A DNA stretch of 64,000 nt from Arthrinium phaeospermum (Eukaryota > Ascomycota > Sordariomycetes > Amphisphaeriales > Apiosporaceae): positions 310,001 to 374,000 of the forward strand of contig QYRS01000005.1 in the NCBI GenBank assembly GCA_006503535.1, read 5' to 3'. Positions 36,083 through 46,995 of this stretch are shown piece after piece. The notes under the pieces were generated by a model. It was not told the DNA's origin, ran no database searches, and saw only the letters and a list, made by a program, of their open reading frames with translations. The position numbers were made by a program, and so were the translations under genes. Numbering within the stretch: the stretch's first letter is position 1; the number at the start of each line of letters is the position of its first letter.

Positions 36083-37019
36083 TTGATTGGTTAATCTCTG
36101 TTAGTTATATGTTATTCGTACATATCAGTTGTATATAGCAAGCGTCTGTAGTAGTAATCATGATCAAAACCCTCCGTTACTCGGATACTGCACTGGATTA
36201 TACGTATTAAGCGATGGTAAAAATCTTGGGCTCCCTCGTGGGCTTGCGGATCAGGCCTTGTAAAGAATCCCGGTGGGTGTAGTCGTATCCCTTTTCAAAC
36301 CAATCTTAGTCTTACTGTTATTGTTGGTAAGACCTATATGTGAAGGTGACACAAAGCGTAAGTAAAGACCTGTCTACTACTACACGCACGTCAAGGGTAA
36401 CACACGTAACCTCAACACTCCGGCACAGGACAAGCGGAGGAAGGAGAATGACTCCACCAGTGACCCCGTACAACCCCGTGAAATATCTCTGCCAATCTGG
36501 CATGGCAAAATGGCATGCTCTTCTTCGACATGTGAAGGTCGGGTTTGGCCAATTCCAGACGAGCTCGGAGAGAATGCCGAATTGCACGGTATCAGCCGCC
36601 GGTGGGGGTGTTACCGGTTATAACCACCGGAAAAGGGGGGCAGGGGGCTTCTCCAAGTGCCCCACGGCGGGGTAGTCGATATGCGGAGTAGAGGATAGGC
36701 CTCGTTGCTACTGGCCAATGCAGGAGCAATACGTCGTGTTGTTATGTATTTACTTAACTAGTTGCTTAGGGGTTATAAAATATAAAATATATTTTTTATA
36801 TTTTAATATTTGCAGCTTGACTGCATTGTTGTTGTTCAGATTTGTTAAAATTATAGATGAATTCGTGATACACCCACCGACCTACGCACCTGCTTCTTTC
36901 TCGCGCCTCTATACATAGTTGCCCCAGAAAAGCCAGTGGGAAGGAACATCTAGCTACCAAATTTGCTCGCTGGCTTGGTAGCAAACCCATCCATACATAC
37001 CAACACACTCTCGGTCACG
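36083..37019. other. intergenic, promoter of aldolase gene
   Basis: 937 bases. It contains the shared CGG-N8-CCG motif (36566-36579), a perfect GGTTATAACC palindrome at 36616-36625, and an AT-rich block around 36771-36835 (TATAAAATATAAAATATATT and further) about 200 bases before the aldolase ATG. Confidence 0.6.
36566..36579 (-). promoter_or_regulatory. shared cluster motif, copy 1 (CGG-N8-CCG)
   Basis: On the minus strand the site reads CGGCATTCTCTCCG. It lies about 440 bases upstream of the DapA-family gene. It matches the consensus CGGYWTTCTCTCCG seen in two other promoters of the block. Confidence 0.6.
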
Positions 37020-38012
37020 ATGAGCAGCTCGCGGATATCCGAGCCCAAGGCGAAGCCCCTCCCCGCCGGGGTCTGGACGCCCGTCATCACGCTGTACGAC
37101 GACACGCCGGAGCAGGGCGTGGACCACGGCGCCATGTACAAGCACTGCCAGCACCTCGTGCGGTCCGGCATGCACGGCCTGGTTTACCTGGGTACCAACG
37201 GCGAGCTGGCGCTGCTGACGCGCGAGGAGCGGCAGGCCATCCTCCGCAACGCCCGCCAGGCCGTGGCCGACCTGGGGAAGGCCGACTACCCCATCGTCGC
37301 GGGCATCTCGGCCCAGAGCACCGCCGAGACCGTGCAGCTGGCCCGCGAGGCGTCCGAGGCCGGGGCGGGCTGGGGGTTGCTGTTGCCTCCGTCCTACTGG
37401 GCCAAGGCGTTGTCTGCGGAGGCCTTGCTGACATACTTCCGCGACGTGGCGGATGCGAGCCCGATACCGATCGTAGTCTACAACTTCCCGGGCGTCACGT
37501 CGGGCGTGGACCTGGACTCGGACCAGCTGGCGGCGCTGGCGTCGCACCCCAACATCGTGGCGACGAAGCTGACGTGCGGCAACGTGGGCAAGCTGACGCG
37601 GCTCACGTCCAAGTTCGAGCCGGCGCACTTTGGCGTCTACGGCGGCAGCTCCGACTACCTGCTGCCGACGCTGCACGCGGGCGGGCGGGGGTGCGTGACG
37701 GGGCTCGGCAACGTGTTCCCGCGCGCCACCTCGGCCGTCTACGACCTGTGGGCGGCGGGCCGGGCCGACGAGGCGCGCGAGCTGCAGGACAAGGTCGCCA
37801 ACGCCGAGTGGGCCTGCAAGAAGGGCATCGCGCAGACCAAGTACGGCGCCTGGTGGTTCGTGGGCCGCAAGAGCCTGGGGCTCGAGAAGGACGAAAAGGC
37901 GTTCTGCATGCGCAGGCCGTACCTCCCGCTCGGGGACGAGGCCAAGAGGTGGACGGTCGAGACGATGCGGGTGCTCGAGGCGGCCGAGGATGCGTTGCTG
38001 CAGGGCAAGTGA
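37020..38012 (+). CDS. DapA/NanA-family class I aldolase
   Basis: Single exon, 330 residues, TIM-barrel lyase/synthase family. GVWTPVITLYDD opens the barrel. GTNGE (58-62) is the pyruvate carboxylate-binding loop, YNFPGVTSG places the catalytic Tyr at 154, and ATKLTCGN places the Schiff-base Lys at 183. Family members cleave or form 2-keto-3-deoxy sugar acids with pyruvate as product or donor: dihydrodipicolinate synthase, N-acetylneuraminate lyase, KDG aldolase, fungal L-threo-3-deoxy-hexulosonate aldolase (GaaC/Lga1) and 4-hydroxy-2-oxoglutarate aldolase. Fungi do not make lysine through DapA, so a catabolic aldolase is most likely. It heads the block with an AKR, an SDR, a propeller enzyme and a sugar porter, and its promoter carries the shared motif. 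The exact substrate is unknown. Confidence 0.88.
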   Translation: MSSSRISEPKAKPLPAGVWTPVITLYDDTPEQGVDHGAMYKHCQHLVRSGMHGLVYLGTNGELALLTREERQAILRNARQAVADLGKADYPIVAGISAQSTAETVQLAREASEAGAGWGLLLPPSYWAKALSAEALLTYFRDVADASPIPIVVYNFPGVTSGVDLDSDQLAALASHPNIVATKLTCGNVGKLTRLTSKFEPAHFGVYGGSSDYLLPTLHAGGRGCVTGLGNVFPRATSAVYDLWAAGRADEARELQDKVANAEWACKKGIAQTKYGAWWFVGRKSLGLEKDEKAFCMRRPYLPLGDEAKRWTVETMRVLEAAEDALLQGK

Positions 38013-38389
38013 GGGAGGGGTGGACTGAGGGTATCACGACTTGTAGCTTAGGTATAATATAGTGTATGCTCCCATGATGTACACGTCATTTTCGGTTCGA
38101 ACTGGTGCACATGCAATGCTCTGTAGATACAGGATGTATGAAAATGGCAGTCAGAGTTCTTGGGTTATTTGATGGATATGTGCTAGTCTTCGAATCAAGA
38201 GGGAAAGAGTGGCCCAGGAACTTTAGATGTGATTGCATTTTTTTTTTTTTTTTGTGTTCTACGTTGATTGTATGTGCATGTAATACTAGGTACACGTACT
38301 TGAGGAACCATTTCCACACTGCTAATTGGGGTTTCTATGACGCTATGCCTTCTATGACAATGACAATACTCCTTTCCGTGCATCCTTAC
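38013..38389. other. convergent intergenic region
   Basis: Separates two converging genes. It contains a T16 run (38238-38253). No other feature seen. Confidence 0.5.
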
Positions 38390-40224
38390 TCACAACTTTG
38401 CGCGCTCTCGTTGCCACGGGATGTCTGGGAACTTGTTGGGCTCACGTATCAGATAATCCACATCCGACGTGTTCAGCATATCCGGGCCCGCCTGGCTCAA
38501 ATCCGTGATGCCGCAGAGACGCATCGAGACATCAATCTCGTCTTTCAGAACTGAACGAAGCGAACAAACGGCAGGTTGTCAGTGGGCTGTACAACACCTC
38601 TCTCAAAAACTTGGGTATGTTTTGAATACTTACTCTGGGTGAGATGTTCGGCACCTTCTTGGCCGTACACCAGCGAGTACAGATACGGCCTCCCGATACC
38701 GACCGCGGTTGCGCCCAACGCAATGGCCTTGAGGATGTCGGTGCCGCGTTCGAAGCCGCCGTCGACGTAGACCTCTAGCTTGGCGAATATCTCGGGGCAG
38801 CGCATGCGTAGCTCTAAAAGGTTCAGGATGGCCGGTTGCGATCTATGCACGCACACAGGCTTTTGTTAGCTGGGGACTTCAAATCGACAACGAGATTAGG
38901 GGGGCGGGGAAAAGGGGAACTCACGTATCCAATGACCTCCCACCATGGTTGCTCAGCATTATTCCGTCGGCGCCGTACTCGGCGGCCATGCGTGCATCCG
39001 CGACGGTCTGCACGCCCTTGAGCACCACCGGAAGCCCCGACGTGCGCTTAATCCAAGCGATGTCGTCCCAGACCAGGCTCTTGTCAATGTATTGGGCCAT
39101 GAGCCTGCCCAGGCCGCCGCCCTTCTTGTCGTTGGTTGACGCGGCGCCCGAGATGGCCGACCGCACCGTCGTGGCCGCTGCGACCCGCTCGTCGGCCTCG
39201 CGCTTCCCGGGCACCGGCGCGTCGACCGTCACGAAAATGGCCTTGACCCCTGCTTCCGCCACGCTGGCCAGAAGCTCGGCCGTCTTGGCCCGGTCCGCGT
39301 TGACGTAGAGCTGGAAGAAGAAGGGCTGGGCCGGGTCGCCGGACTCGACGATGCTACCGAGCGGGTACGAGGCGTTGCTGGAGATCTGTTGGGACGACAA
39401 GTTTGTTTAGCTTTTCTTTCGCAGTACTTCGGTATGGAGTTTGCTAGAACGCGGCGCCCTTTGTTCGACTTACGCATTGGATGATTCCCTCTGATGCTGC
39501 AGCTCTTGCCAGAGCCAGCTCTCCGTCTGGATGCGCTAGCCGAGCCATGGCGGCGGGACTGATGAAGAACGGTGCAGAGCTGCTGAGGCCTAGAATGCTG
39601 CGCTTGAATTCGACATGCTTGACGTCTCGCAGGATTCGGGGTTGGAGCATGATCCTCCGCAGCAGCGCCTTGTTTTGTGTGCGTGATGAGATCCGTGGCT
39701 GCGCTCGAGTAGAAGGCCCACGTCTTGGGCGACAGGGCCGTGCTCGCCACCTTTTCGAAGTCGCCGGCGCTGATCAAGGAGAATAGCGGTGGATTTGTCG
39801 TTTCGGACAAGGATGCCGTGCCATCGTTATTGTCCTGTTCTTGCTGCGCTTCCTGCACAGTGCCTGTGGGCGGCACATCACTGCTGGCTTCCTCCAGCAT
39901 GCCTTTGAACTTGTCGACGGACAGGTTCGCCTCCAGTATACCCGGCGCATGCACTTCGTCATATAGTCTGGTGGCGTTTGTTCCGGCGCATTGGAGCAAG
40001 ACTGAGAGAATGCATTAGCCACGTTGAGATTCCGATAATATGAAACTCGATTCGACCACGGAACACCATAAGTATGACTTACTCTCTGCTCCGCCCGGGT
40101 GCTCATCGACGAAGTCGGTTAAATCCCATACTTTGCGGTGCACAGCCAGCCAACAGTCGCCCTTCTTGTTATGACAACTGAGTTCAGACACAGAGACGTG
40201 AACCGACTGTGGTGAGGTCGACAT
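38390..40224 (-). CDS. cytochrome b5-FMN 2-hydroxyacid dehydrogenase (flavocytochrome b2-like), one frameshift
   Basis: Five exons on the minus strand: 40224-40083, 40001-39474, 39385-38925, 38842-38634, 38550-38390. Introns have GTAAGT or GTGAGT donors. An N-terminal cytochrome b5 domain has HPGG (42-45) and a second heme His in YDEVHAPG. It is followed by an FMN-dependent alpha-hydroxyacid dehydrogenase barrel with [39 protein letters not shown], the SNHGGR catalytic His/Arg motif and [16 protein letters not shown]. About 499 residues result if one A is removed from the run complementary to 39673-39676. Yeast Cyb2 oxidises L-lactate in the mitochondrial intermembrane space. Here the protein begins almost at the b5 domain with no visible presequence, so a cytosolic enzyme is likely. 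The substrate could be lactate or another 2-hydroxyacid. No exact copy of the shared motif was found upstream. Confidence 0.88.
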
Positions 40225-41061
40225 GGCTGATTGCTCCCCCTATTCTTCTTAACCAATACGAGGTCGGAAGTGAAGAGCCGCTTGGGTTGAGGTTCGTATG
40301 TTCAAATTCAAGTTGTCCAGCGCCGCACCTAATCGTTCAAGAAGGAGGACACCAAGTCCGGAGTACTCGGTTACATATTATGGCCTAGTACCATCCGATA
40401 CATACAGTATGAGCTCTAGCGTTACCGCTGCTCCACGATATCTCACTTGTTCGGGAAATATGCTCCCGTTGAGAGCACCTCATAGGCCAGGTAGTTCTTC
40501 CACTTCGAACGGGTCATTTGGACAGTATGTCGAGAGCTCCACTAGAGAGAGCGTTTGCCAGGCATGGGATGGGGATGATGGCGCCCCCCGGATCGGCGAG
40601 AAAGCCGATCTCCACAATCCCAACCTACCATGTGGGCAAAATCACGAGCTCATGGCCTCCCCAGATCTTGTTCCATGATACTACTAGCAAGGATCAAGTA
40701 CGTGCCTACAATCCAAAAAGATCAGCAGGTTGCCAATACCGGAAGATCGGGCCCCAATCTGGTAAGTTTCATCTCCACTTAGTCCTTCCCGAGCATCTAG
40801 ATTTGCTGTTTTGGGAGCCTCGCACAGAAGTAGAACCCTCCTTGGAGAGTCTCGGTATACATAGGTACGAAGACGGTTTTCAGACTCAAAGTGCACGACG
40901 GATTGTGATTATGCAGCCAACACAGCATAAAGCAGGTCGTATGTGAATGCAAACCCACGTCATCATTCTCAGTTCAGAGAGTATTGTATCATTGGTCTTC
41001 GGTTCCTTCATGCTAGATTTCTATAGAGAACTGCCAAAAACTGCCAAACACGGTAACAATT
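40225..41061. other. intergenic, promoter of b2-like gene
   Basis: 837 bases between two minus-strand genes. Short open frames lack domain content. A Gal4-type spaced CGG/CCG pair is listed separately. Confidence 0.5.
40452..40468. promoter_or_regulatory. CGG-N11-CCG inverted repeat
   Basis: CGGGAAATATGCTCCCG has perfect 5-base arms (CGGGA/TCCCG) and Gal4-like N11 spacing. It lies about 230 bases upstream of the b2-like gene. The spacing differs from the N8 motif shared by other cluster promoters, so a different binding factor or chance is possible. Confidence 0.35.
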
Positions 41062-42321
41062 TCACATGCCCTCGATGTTCCGTGGCCGGTACCCAGCCTC
41101 GAGGATTTTACACTCCTCATCCGTAAGCTCGACCTTGAGAGCCTCGATGGTCTCCTTGATCCGCTTCTCGCTGCTGAGCCCGACAATGGGCCAGCAGCCC
41201 TGACGCAGGACCCACGCCGTCGCCACCAGAGGCATGCTGACGCCCTTGTCCCGGGCGACCTTCTCGACAGCGTCCACGATCTCGAGGTTGGCGTCGGCGA
41301 ACCACTTCTTAGTCTTGACGTCCGACTGGCTGCGCACGCTGCCCTCGCCGCCGGCCGAAGCCGATGAAGATGACTGCGGCTTGGCCAGCATGCCGCGGGC
41401 CAGCGGGCTCCAGGGCACGACGCCCACGCCCGTGGCGCGGCAGAAGGGCAGCATCTCGCGCTCCTCCTCGCGGTACAGCAGGTTGTAGAAGGGCTGCATG
41501 CTGACGAACTCGGTCCAGCCGTGCAGGCGCGCCGTGTACTGCAGCCGGGCGAACTCCCACGTGTACATGGACGAGGCGCCCAGGTAGCGCACCTTGCCCG
41601 ATTGCACGACCTCGTGCAGGGCGCGCATAATCTCCTCGGGCGTCGTCTCGCGGTCCAGGCGGTGGAGTTGGAGGACGTCTGTTCTCGGTACATTAGCAAC
41701 ACAACATCGCACCCACACCTCTACGGCGGGTCTTTGCCAAAAACTCACCAATGTAGTCGGTTTGTAACCGCTCGAGACACCGGTCGACGGCCTCGAAAAT
41801 GTGCTTCCGGCTCAGGCCCATCTGGTTCACCAGAGGACCGTCGTTCACCGACGCCGGCCGCGAGTCGTCGTCCATGACCGGGTTGAAGATTTTGGTCATG
41901 ATGACCACTTTGCTGCGGGGGATGTTGAACTTCTTCAGCGCCTTTCCGACGATGACTTCGCTCTTTCCATTGCTATACGTGTCTGCCGTATCCTAGAGGA
42001 GTGGGGACCATTTACGTTAGTGTAAGCGCAAAGTGAATATTAACTGACAACCCCCCAAGGAAGCTCAGGGACTACTCACCCATGTGTTGATACCGTGGTC
42101 GTAGGCCGCCTTGATCACCTGGAGAGACTCTTCCTCGTCTAATACCCAGGGCGCGCCTTCCCATTTTGACGACCCGAAGGTCATGCACCCGAGAATGATC
42201 TTGGAGACTTTGAGCCCGCTGCTCCCTAAGCTATGTGAAAGAGATTAGAAGGTCGAAATAAGAGGGAGGAAACCAAGGTGTCATGGGCAGTCTAGTTAGT
42301 GGCTTACCGAGTATACTCCAT
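41062..42321 (-). CDS. aldo/keto reductase
   Basis: Four exons on the minus strand: 42321-42308 (MEYTR), 42230-42080, 41992-41749 and 41678-41062, giving 341 residues with an intact frame. AKR fold signatures: LGSSGLKVSKIILGCMTFGS at the N-terminus, DTADTYSNGKSE with Asp56 and Tyr61, VVIMTK with Lys89, and VLQLHRLD with the catalytic His. VPWSPLARGMLA and the C-terminal IVGLSSEKRI NADP-binding segment follow. The general pattern resembles the YakC/versiconal-acetate reductase-like group rather than GaaD or xylose reductase. It likely reduces an aldehyde or ketone. It is divergently transcribed from the DenD-like SDR, sharing a promoter with one copy of the cluster motif. Confidence 0.9.
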
Positions 42322-42527
42322 GATCGAATTGAGATTCAAATTGGCAAAAGCACGAAGACGACGTTCAACAAGTCTGATCTCTGATGCCGGTATACACGAT
42401 GCCCTGATTATAGTATCGACAGAAATGGAACTGAATTAATTATGTTTTTGTGGAAAATTCCCCTCGAATCACAAACGGCAGCAAGACATACACATACACG
42501 TTACACGTGAAGCTGCACCGACTCGAC

Positions 42528-42541
42528 CCGCGAATTTTCGG
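42528..42541. promoter_or_regulatory. CCG-N8-CGG everted repeat
   Basis: CCGCGAATTTTCGG. Everted CGG half-sites are used by some Zn2Cys6 factors. This is a single occurrence and may be chance. Confidence 0.3.
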
Positions 42542-42605
42542 AAACGCAATATGCCCATCGTTGCAGATGGGGGGGTTTTGGGGTATGCCTGTCGGTACAT
42601 CGCAT

Positions 42606-42619
42606 CGGCTTTCTCTCCG
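42606..42619 (+). promoter_or_regulatory. shared cluster motif, copy 2 (CGG-N8-CCG)
   Basis: CGGCTTTCTCTCCG in the AKR/SDR divergent promoter, about 320 bases before the SDR start and 285 bases before the AKR start. It matches CGGYWTTCTCTCCG exactly. Confidence 0.6.
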
Positions 42620-42937
42620 TGACACTATAGGCCTGATCTGATTGGCCGAGACGACGTCCTCAGTCCCGTTTTGGCAAGTCGGATCCGCACTCGGTGTTGT
42701 GCCCTTCTGCATAGAAAGCGCGGGGTAGTCGGGGTAATCGGGCTATTGTGACCCTCGGGGATCGACTCACACACCGGCTTCATGGCCGTGACACTGGACA
42801 TCGTCGTCGCTCCGTTGAAATGGCCGCGGCGTATACCGAGTAGCAAACAGCTGTTCTCGAGGTAATTATACATTCCATCATACATACTGGACCAGCCATT
42901 CCGCTGTCTGGCTCATCTATGGACAACCACTGCGAAC

Positions 42938-44045
42938 ATGTCTCAACAACATATCCTTATCACCGGCGCTGGCAAGTACCCTGGAGCTTACATATACCCC
43001 CCTTTTTGTTTTTTGTTGCTAACTGATATCTGGTTTGGTGCAACAGCCGGCTTTATCGGCCAACTCCTGACGACCGCTCTACTCGAGTCGGCAGCTGAAC
43101 TCCAAGTGACTCTGACCGATGTCATTGAGCCATCCATTCCTTCTGCTTCCTCACAATACGCAAGCCGCATCACCGCCGTCAAAAGCGACCTGACCGATAC
43201 ACAAGCCATAGCTTCCCTGCTTTCCACGAAATTCACCGCCGTCTATCTCCTCCATGGCCTCATGTCTGGGGCTGCAGAAGCCCAGTCGGAGCTGGGCTGG
43301 AAGGTCAACTGGGACAGCCACCGGTAAGACCGTCCTTTTTTCGGGTGGCTTGCCCAACCTGGCCTTGCCCTAACAAAAAGTCGACAGAGCCATTCTGGAC
43401 CACCTCAAGAAACACAACCCGGGAGTCGTCACCGTATTCACGAGTTCTCTCGCCGTGTACGGTCCAGCATCACCGAGCGAAGTCATCACCGAGATGACCG
43501 GCCCCATACCGCTGTCAAACTATGGATCCCAGAAGCTGATGGTAGAAACCTACTTGAACAACCTCTCTTGGAAGCGGCTACTCGACGGGCGCATCGTGCG
43601 ACTGCCAACAGTCATCGTACGCCCGGGCGCGCCATCTGCCGCGGCGAGCTCTTTCGCTAGCGGGATCATCCGCGAACCGTTGAAGGGAGAGCGGAGTGTG
43701 CTTCCAGTGCCACGGGACTTGGAGATGTGGGTTTGCAGTCCTCGCACAGTGGTAAAGAACCTCGTGCTCGTGAAAGATGTGAAAGACTATGCATTCGGCA
43801 TCACGCGGTCCGTGAACCTCCCGGGAATTAGGGTGACTGTCCAGGAAATGCTCGATGCCTTGGAGGCGGTGGGAGGGAGTGAAGCAACCAGTCTCATCGA
43901 TGAGTCCCCGGATCCTAAAGTCGCTGGAATCGTGGAAAGCTGGCCGGCGAATTTCAATACCAGCTATGCCAAAGAGCTCGGCATGGTACCGGATGTGGCT
44001 TTGGTGGAGACCGTAAGAGCCTTTGCTGATAGCTTAAAACATTGA
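42938..44045 (+). CDS. DenD-like NAD(P)-dependent sugar-acid dehydrogenase (extended SDR)
   Basis: Three exons, 42938-42971, 43047-43323 and 43388-44045, encode 322 residues. The Rossmann motif is ITGAAGFIG (8-16), SSLAVYG holds the catalytic Ser, and Tyr149-x3-Lys153 (NYGSQK) completes the site. VIRLPTVIVRPG-type and AAASSFASGIIREPL segments match D-erythronate dehydrogenase (DenD) and its relatives, which oxidise four-carbon sugar acids. Intron 1 (42972-43046) reads GCAAGT...CAACAG, a GC-AG intron; splicing there restores the GxxGxxG motif. It is 75 bases with no stop, so retention would insert 25 residues without breaking the frame. The substrate is inferred from family only; it could act on another sugar acid or nucleotide sugar. 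Confidence 0.85.
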
Positions 44046-44225
44046 TGTGCTTTTATCTTTGGCGGATTATATTATAAGTACTCGTCGCCTGCAATAGATT
44101 TACAGACCACATCATTTTAGACCATCAAAAGCCTTCCCACAAATGAGGAACTTCAGATGCTGGGCTAGGTATGATGCGTTGCTTGCTGAAGAACCGCTAT
44201 TGTCGGAAAATCCTAGGGGTGTTTC

Positions 44226-46541
44226 TCAGAAAAAGGTCGGGCTGAGATCCGCTGTGTCGAACACCGAGGGACCTCCTCCCAGGTACATCAGATGGGAGGC
44301 CCCCATGGTGACATTATAGTCCATGACGAAATTCGGGTCTATGTCCGAGAACATGTGATTGCCAGCAGCCGCTGGGGAAAAGAGATGCGTACTGGCATCC
44401 AACGACTCTGGTTCTGCCCGGTTGTTGGATGCCATGCTATTTTGGAGCGCCACGATCACTTTGTCTAGCCCATCTGCCATCAGATTCATAAGATGAAACT
44501 TGCCGACCGAAGTGGAACGATAGAGCGCAGCTAATCGCGAGGTCAAATCGATTACCAGTGGCTTCTCGATGAGCTGATCCCCATGTACCGTAGCTAGTTT
44601 CGCAAGAAACATGCACGCATACCCGGTCATGGAGTGCATGTACGATGGGAGTCCCACCAAAGCTGGTTTAATTTCGGGGTCGGAGATAAGTACATTCACT
44701 GTGTTCGTCGCAGCGGTTACTGCCGATGCTGCTGGATCCAGAAAATGCGCTGGTATTGATGAGTCGTGCAGCCCTCGGAAGACGTGTGAGTACAAGATGA
44801 GTTTGGCGTAGTGATAGTGAAGGAGCACCCCTTTTCTGGGAAATCCTCCAATTCGTTCATGATGCTCTGTCTAGGGTCAGCTTATACCAACCGATGAAAG
44901 ACAGTGGTACGTACGTATGATGGCCGACGACCATCTGGCCAGCCATTGGTCTAGCTGCCTGGAGAAGCCAGAGATTTGCATCACATAGACTTTGGAGATG
45001 GGCTCTCCATTGTCAGGCCCAAAAAGCTCTCGGATGCTGTGGAGGATGTTGAGTAAGGAGACCTGGCTGGCTAGGCGGTTGTCTTCTTCGTTAGTTGCTG
45101 GGCACTCGATAAACTCTTCCCATCCCTGCACGGTTAGGTCGTCCCGTATTATAGGAGACCGGCCGAATAGCGTAGACAGATGCTGGTCGGAAATGTAGAG
45201 AATATACCAGATGCGTATGTAGTCCAAAGCGTCAGGGTTCCCTTCCGAAACTACGCGTCGGTAAAGACCGGAAATGTTGAACTCGGATGCGCGTCGGATG
45301 GCGTGACCCGAGAGGATCCAGCTTATATCCGACAGCCAGTAAGCGCCGATACTGAGGGCTCGCAGGTAGTCTCTGTCGATTTGGCGTTGGAACATGGAGC
45401 TGGCAACTAGTCGCCTGAACTCATTGCTGCACACTCCATATATCACGTTACTCTGGGGGTCGTGCAGAGCCGCCACTGTGAAAATGCAGGCTGCGAGTAT
45501 CCGAGAGCTTCTGCGTAGCCCGTCGAGGGTTCTATGGCGACCACCGATTCCGTACATGAAATGGTCGAGGTGGCCCATGTAGAGGTTGAACAGCCGCTCG
45601 GCATCCTCCAAAGACAGCTGCCCCTTGGAGATGAAATCATCTATGACAAGAGACTGCTGATTCATGTGACTGGACTCGACATTGTCTGGTGACCGGAGGG
45701 CGCTTAATTTTGTCAAATGGTACACGGATTGTATGGGCACCTTAGGGAGGTCGTTTATATCGGCCGGAGACAGTCGTGGCGAGTTGTCGCACGAGGGGCC
45801 AATCTCGTGGGGTTCCTCGACGGTTGGAGTCTGTAGCATTTGTCTTGTACTCTGCAGCGGTCCAAGTGAAGGAAGGTTCATTGTCCTCAGAACTCTTTGT
45901 AGGCCGGAATGCATCATCTCGAGATCCTGGACCATGGCTTCGTTCGTCCTAGACTCGATAATTAGCTACCGGAAAAAAACATGTCGAATTCAACATATAC
46001 TTGCTGTGACCTCTCGCTGATCAGTGTCTGAAGACTTTTGTTCAGCACACAACCCTGGCGACGAACGTCAGTACTCATCATTGCTCAATGCAAGGCCCCA
46101 GACAGTATTACCAGGTTCTTCTCAATACATCTCCTACATCGTTTCTGATTTTGGTCCATCACACACTTAATCTGAGAGCGATCAGCTAGATAGGCCTTCG
46201 TACTCGAGTTAGAATCGCATCGCTTTACGGTACCTTGTGCTTTCTACAGGAAGCGCATGCTGCAATGAATTGTCAGTTGAACCATAGTGTATGCACTCGG
46301 TCAAATGAAGTATACCTTTGATTTTGCGGGAAATCATGGGTATGTGCCCATTAGTGGCGCCATCGCTGTTGCCGTTGTGCTCTGCAGCCCGCGATGCCGG
46401 GAAACATGCAGATCCATTGCCGTTCCGCGGAGGTGGTGACTGCTGCGCGGTGCCCAATTGCGAGACGGGCGAGTGATCTAAGCCCTCGTCTTCCATCCCA
46501 TAATTCTCGTGGTTCGCTTCTTCCCAGGACCGCTTCGACAT
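44226..46541 (-). CDS. Zn2Cys6 fungal-specific transcription factor
   Basis: Six exons on the minus strand: 46541-46316, 46259-46234, 46171-46112, 46054-46011, 45948-44915 and 44866-44226, giving 676 residues in an intact frame. The binuclear zinc cluster spans residues 77-106 in the pattern C-x2-C-x6-C-x8-C-x2-C-x6-C (CASCRKHK...CRRCIEKNLGC) and is split by two introns. A GCVLNKSLQTLI linker and the fungal-specific transcription factor domain follow, with FNLYMGHLDHFMYGI-type, SIGAYWLSD, DYIRIWYILYISDQHLS and HYHYAKLILYSHVFRGL segments. The donor of the fifth exon junction (GTCACA) is weak, so that edge is less certain. It lies in the middle of the metabolic block and is the natural candidate to bind the CGG-N8-CCG motif there; that link is inference. 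Confidence 0.9.
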
Positions 46542-46995
46542 GATTTTCTCATGATGCAGACCCGGTGAGTCAAGACGCCGGATTGGGTTTCTTAGAGGAG
46601 ATGAGTACGTGGTTGCGCCTGAGGGAAGGAAGCTGCAAGATTTTGGGCGATCCCCGTTGTCGCAGGCACTCCTCCCACCTCCCCCCAACCCCATTTCGCG
46701 GGGGGTTTAACGTTAGTCGTGGTCTGGAGAAGAACCAGGATCAGGGGGTTTGGTTACGGTAAATGCGGGGGGTGCCCACCTGATCCCACGCGCCTACTGC
46801 CTATGTACTTCCAGGTAGGTGATTACACCTTCCAGTGTTTATGCACCTTTTCCAAGTCGGTACCTGCAGTTATAAACCTCAGATCACATACTTGAGAGTC
46901 CCTCTTATTGAGAGTCTACGTACAAAACGTGAGTTTTAGTAACATTGGATTACTTAGGTCAGTCAAGATGACGGCTGGTCTAACTGGGCTAAAGA
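46542..46995. other. intergenic, promoter of regulator
   Basis: About 450 bases upstream of the regulator and downstream of the propeller gene. No copy of the shared motif was found, so autoregulation through that site is not suggested. Confidence 0.5.

Larger units (their letters stand above)
42322..42937. promoter_or_regulatory. divergent promoter, AKR / DenD-like SDR
   Basis: 616-base intergenic region between start codons of two divergent genes. It holds the shared motif at 42606-42619 and a CCG-N8-CGG everted pair at 42528-42541. No coding sequence is supported. Confidence 0.6.

Noticed and set aside
36954..37676. 240-codon antisense frame over the aldolase
   Set aside because: Low-complexity Arg/Gln/Val composition; shadow of the DapA-family gene.
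40298..40946. Overlapping 126- and 142-codon frames upstream of the b2-like gene
   Set aside because: Composition looks random and there are no domain motifs; more likely promoter sequence.
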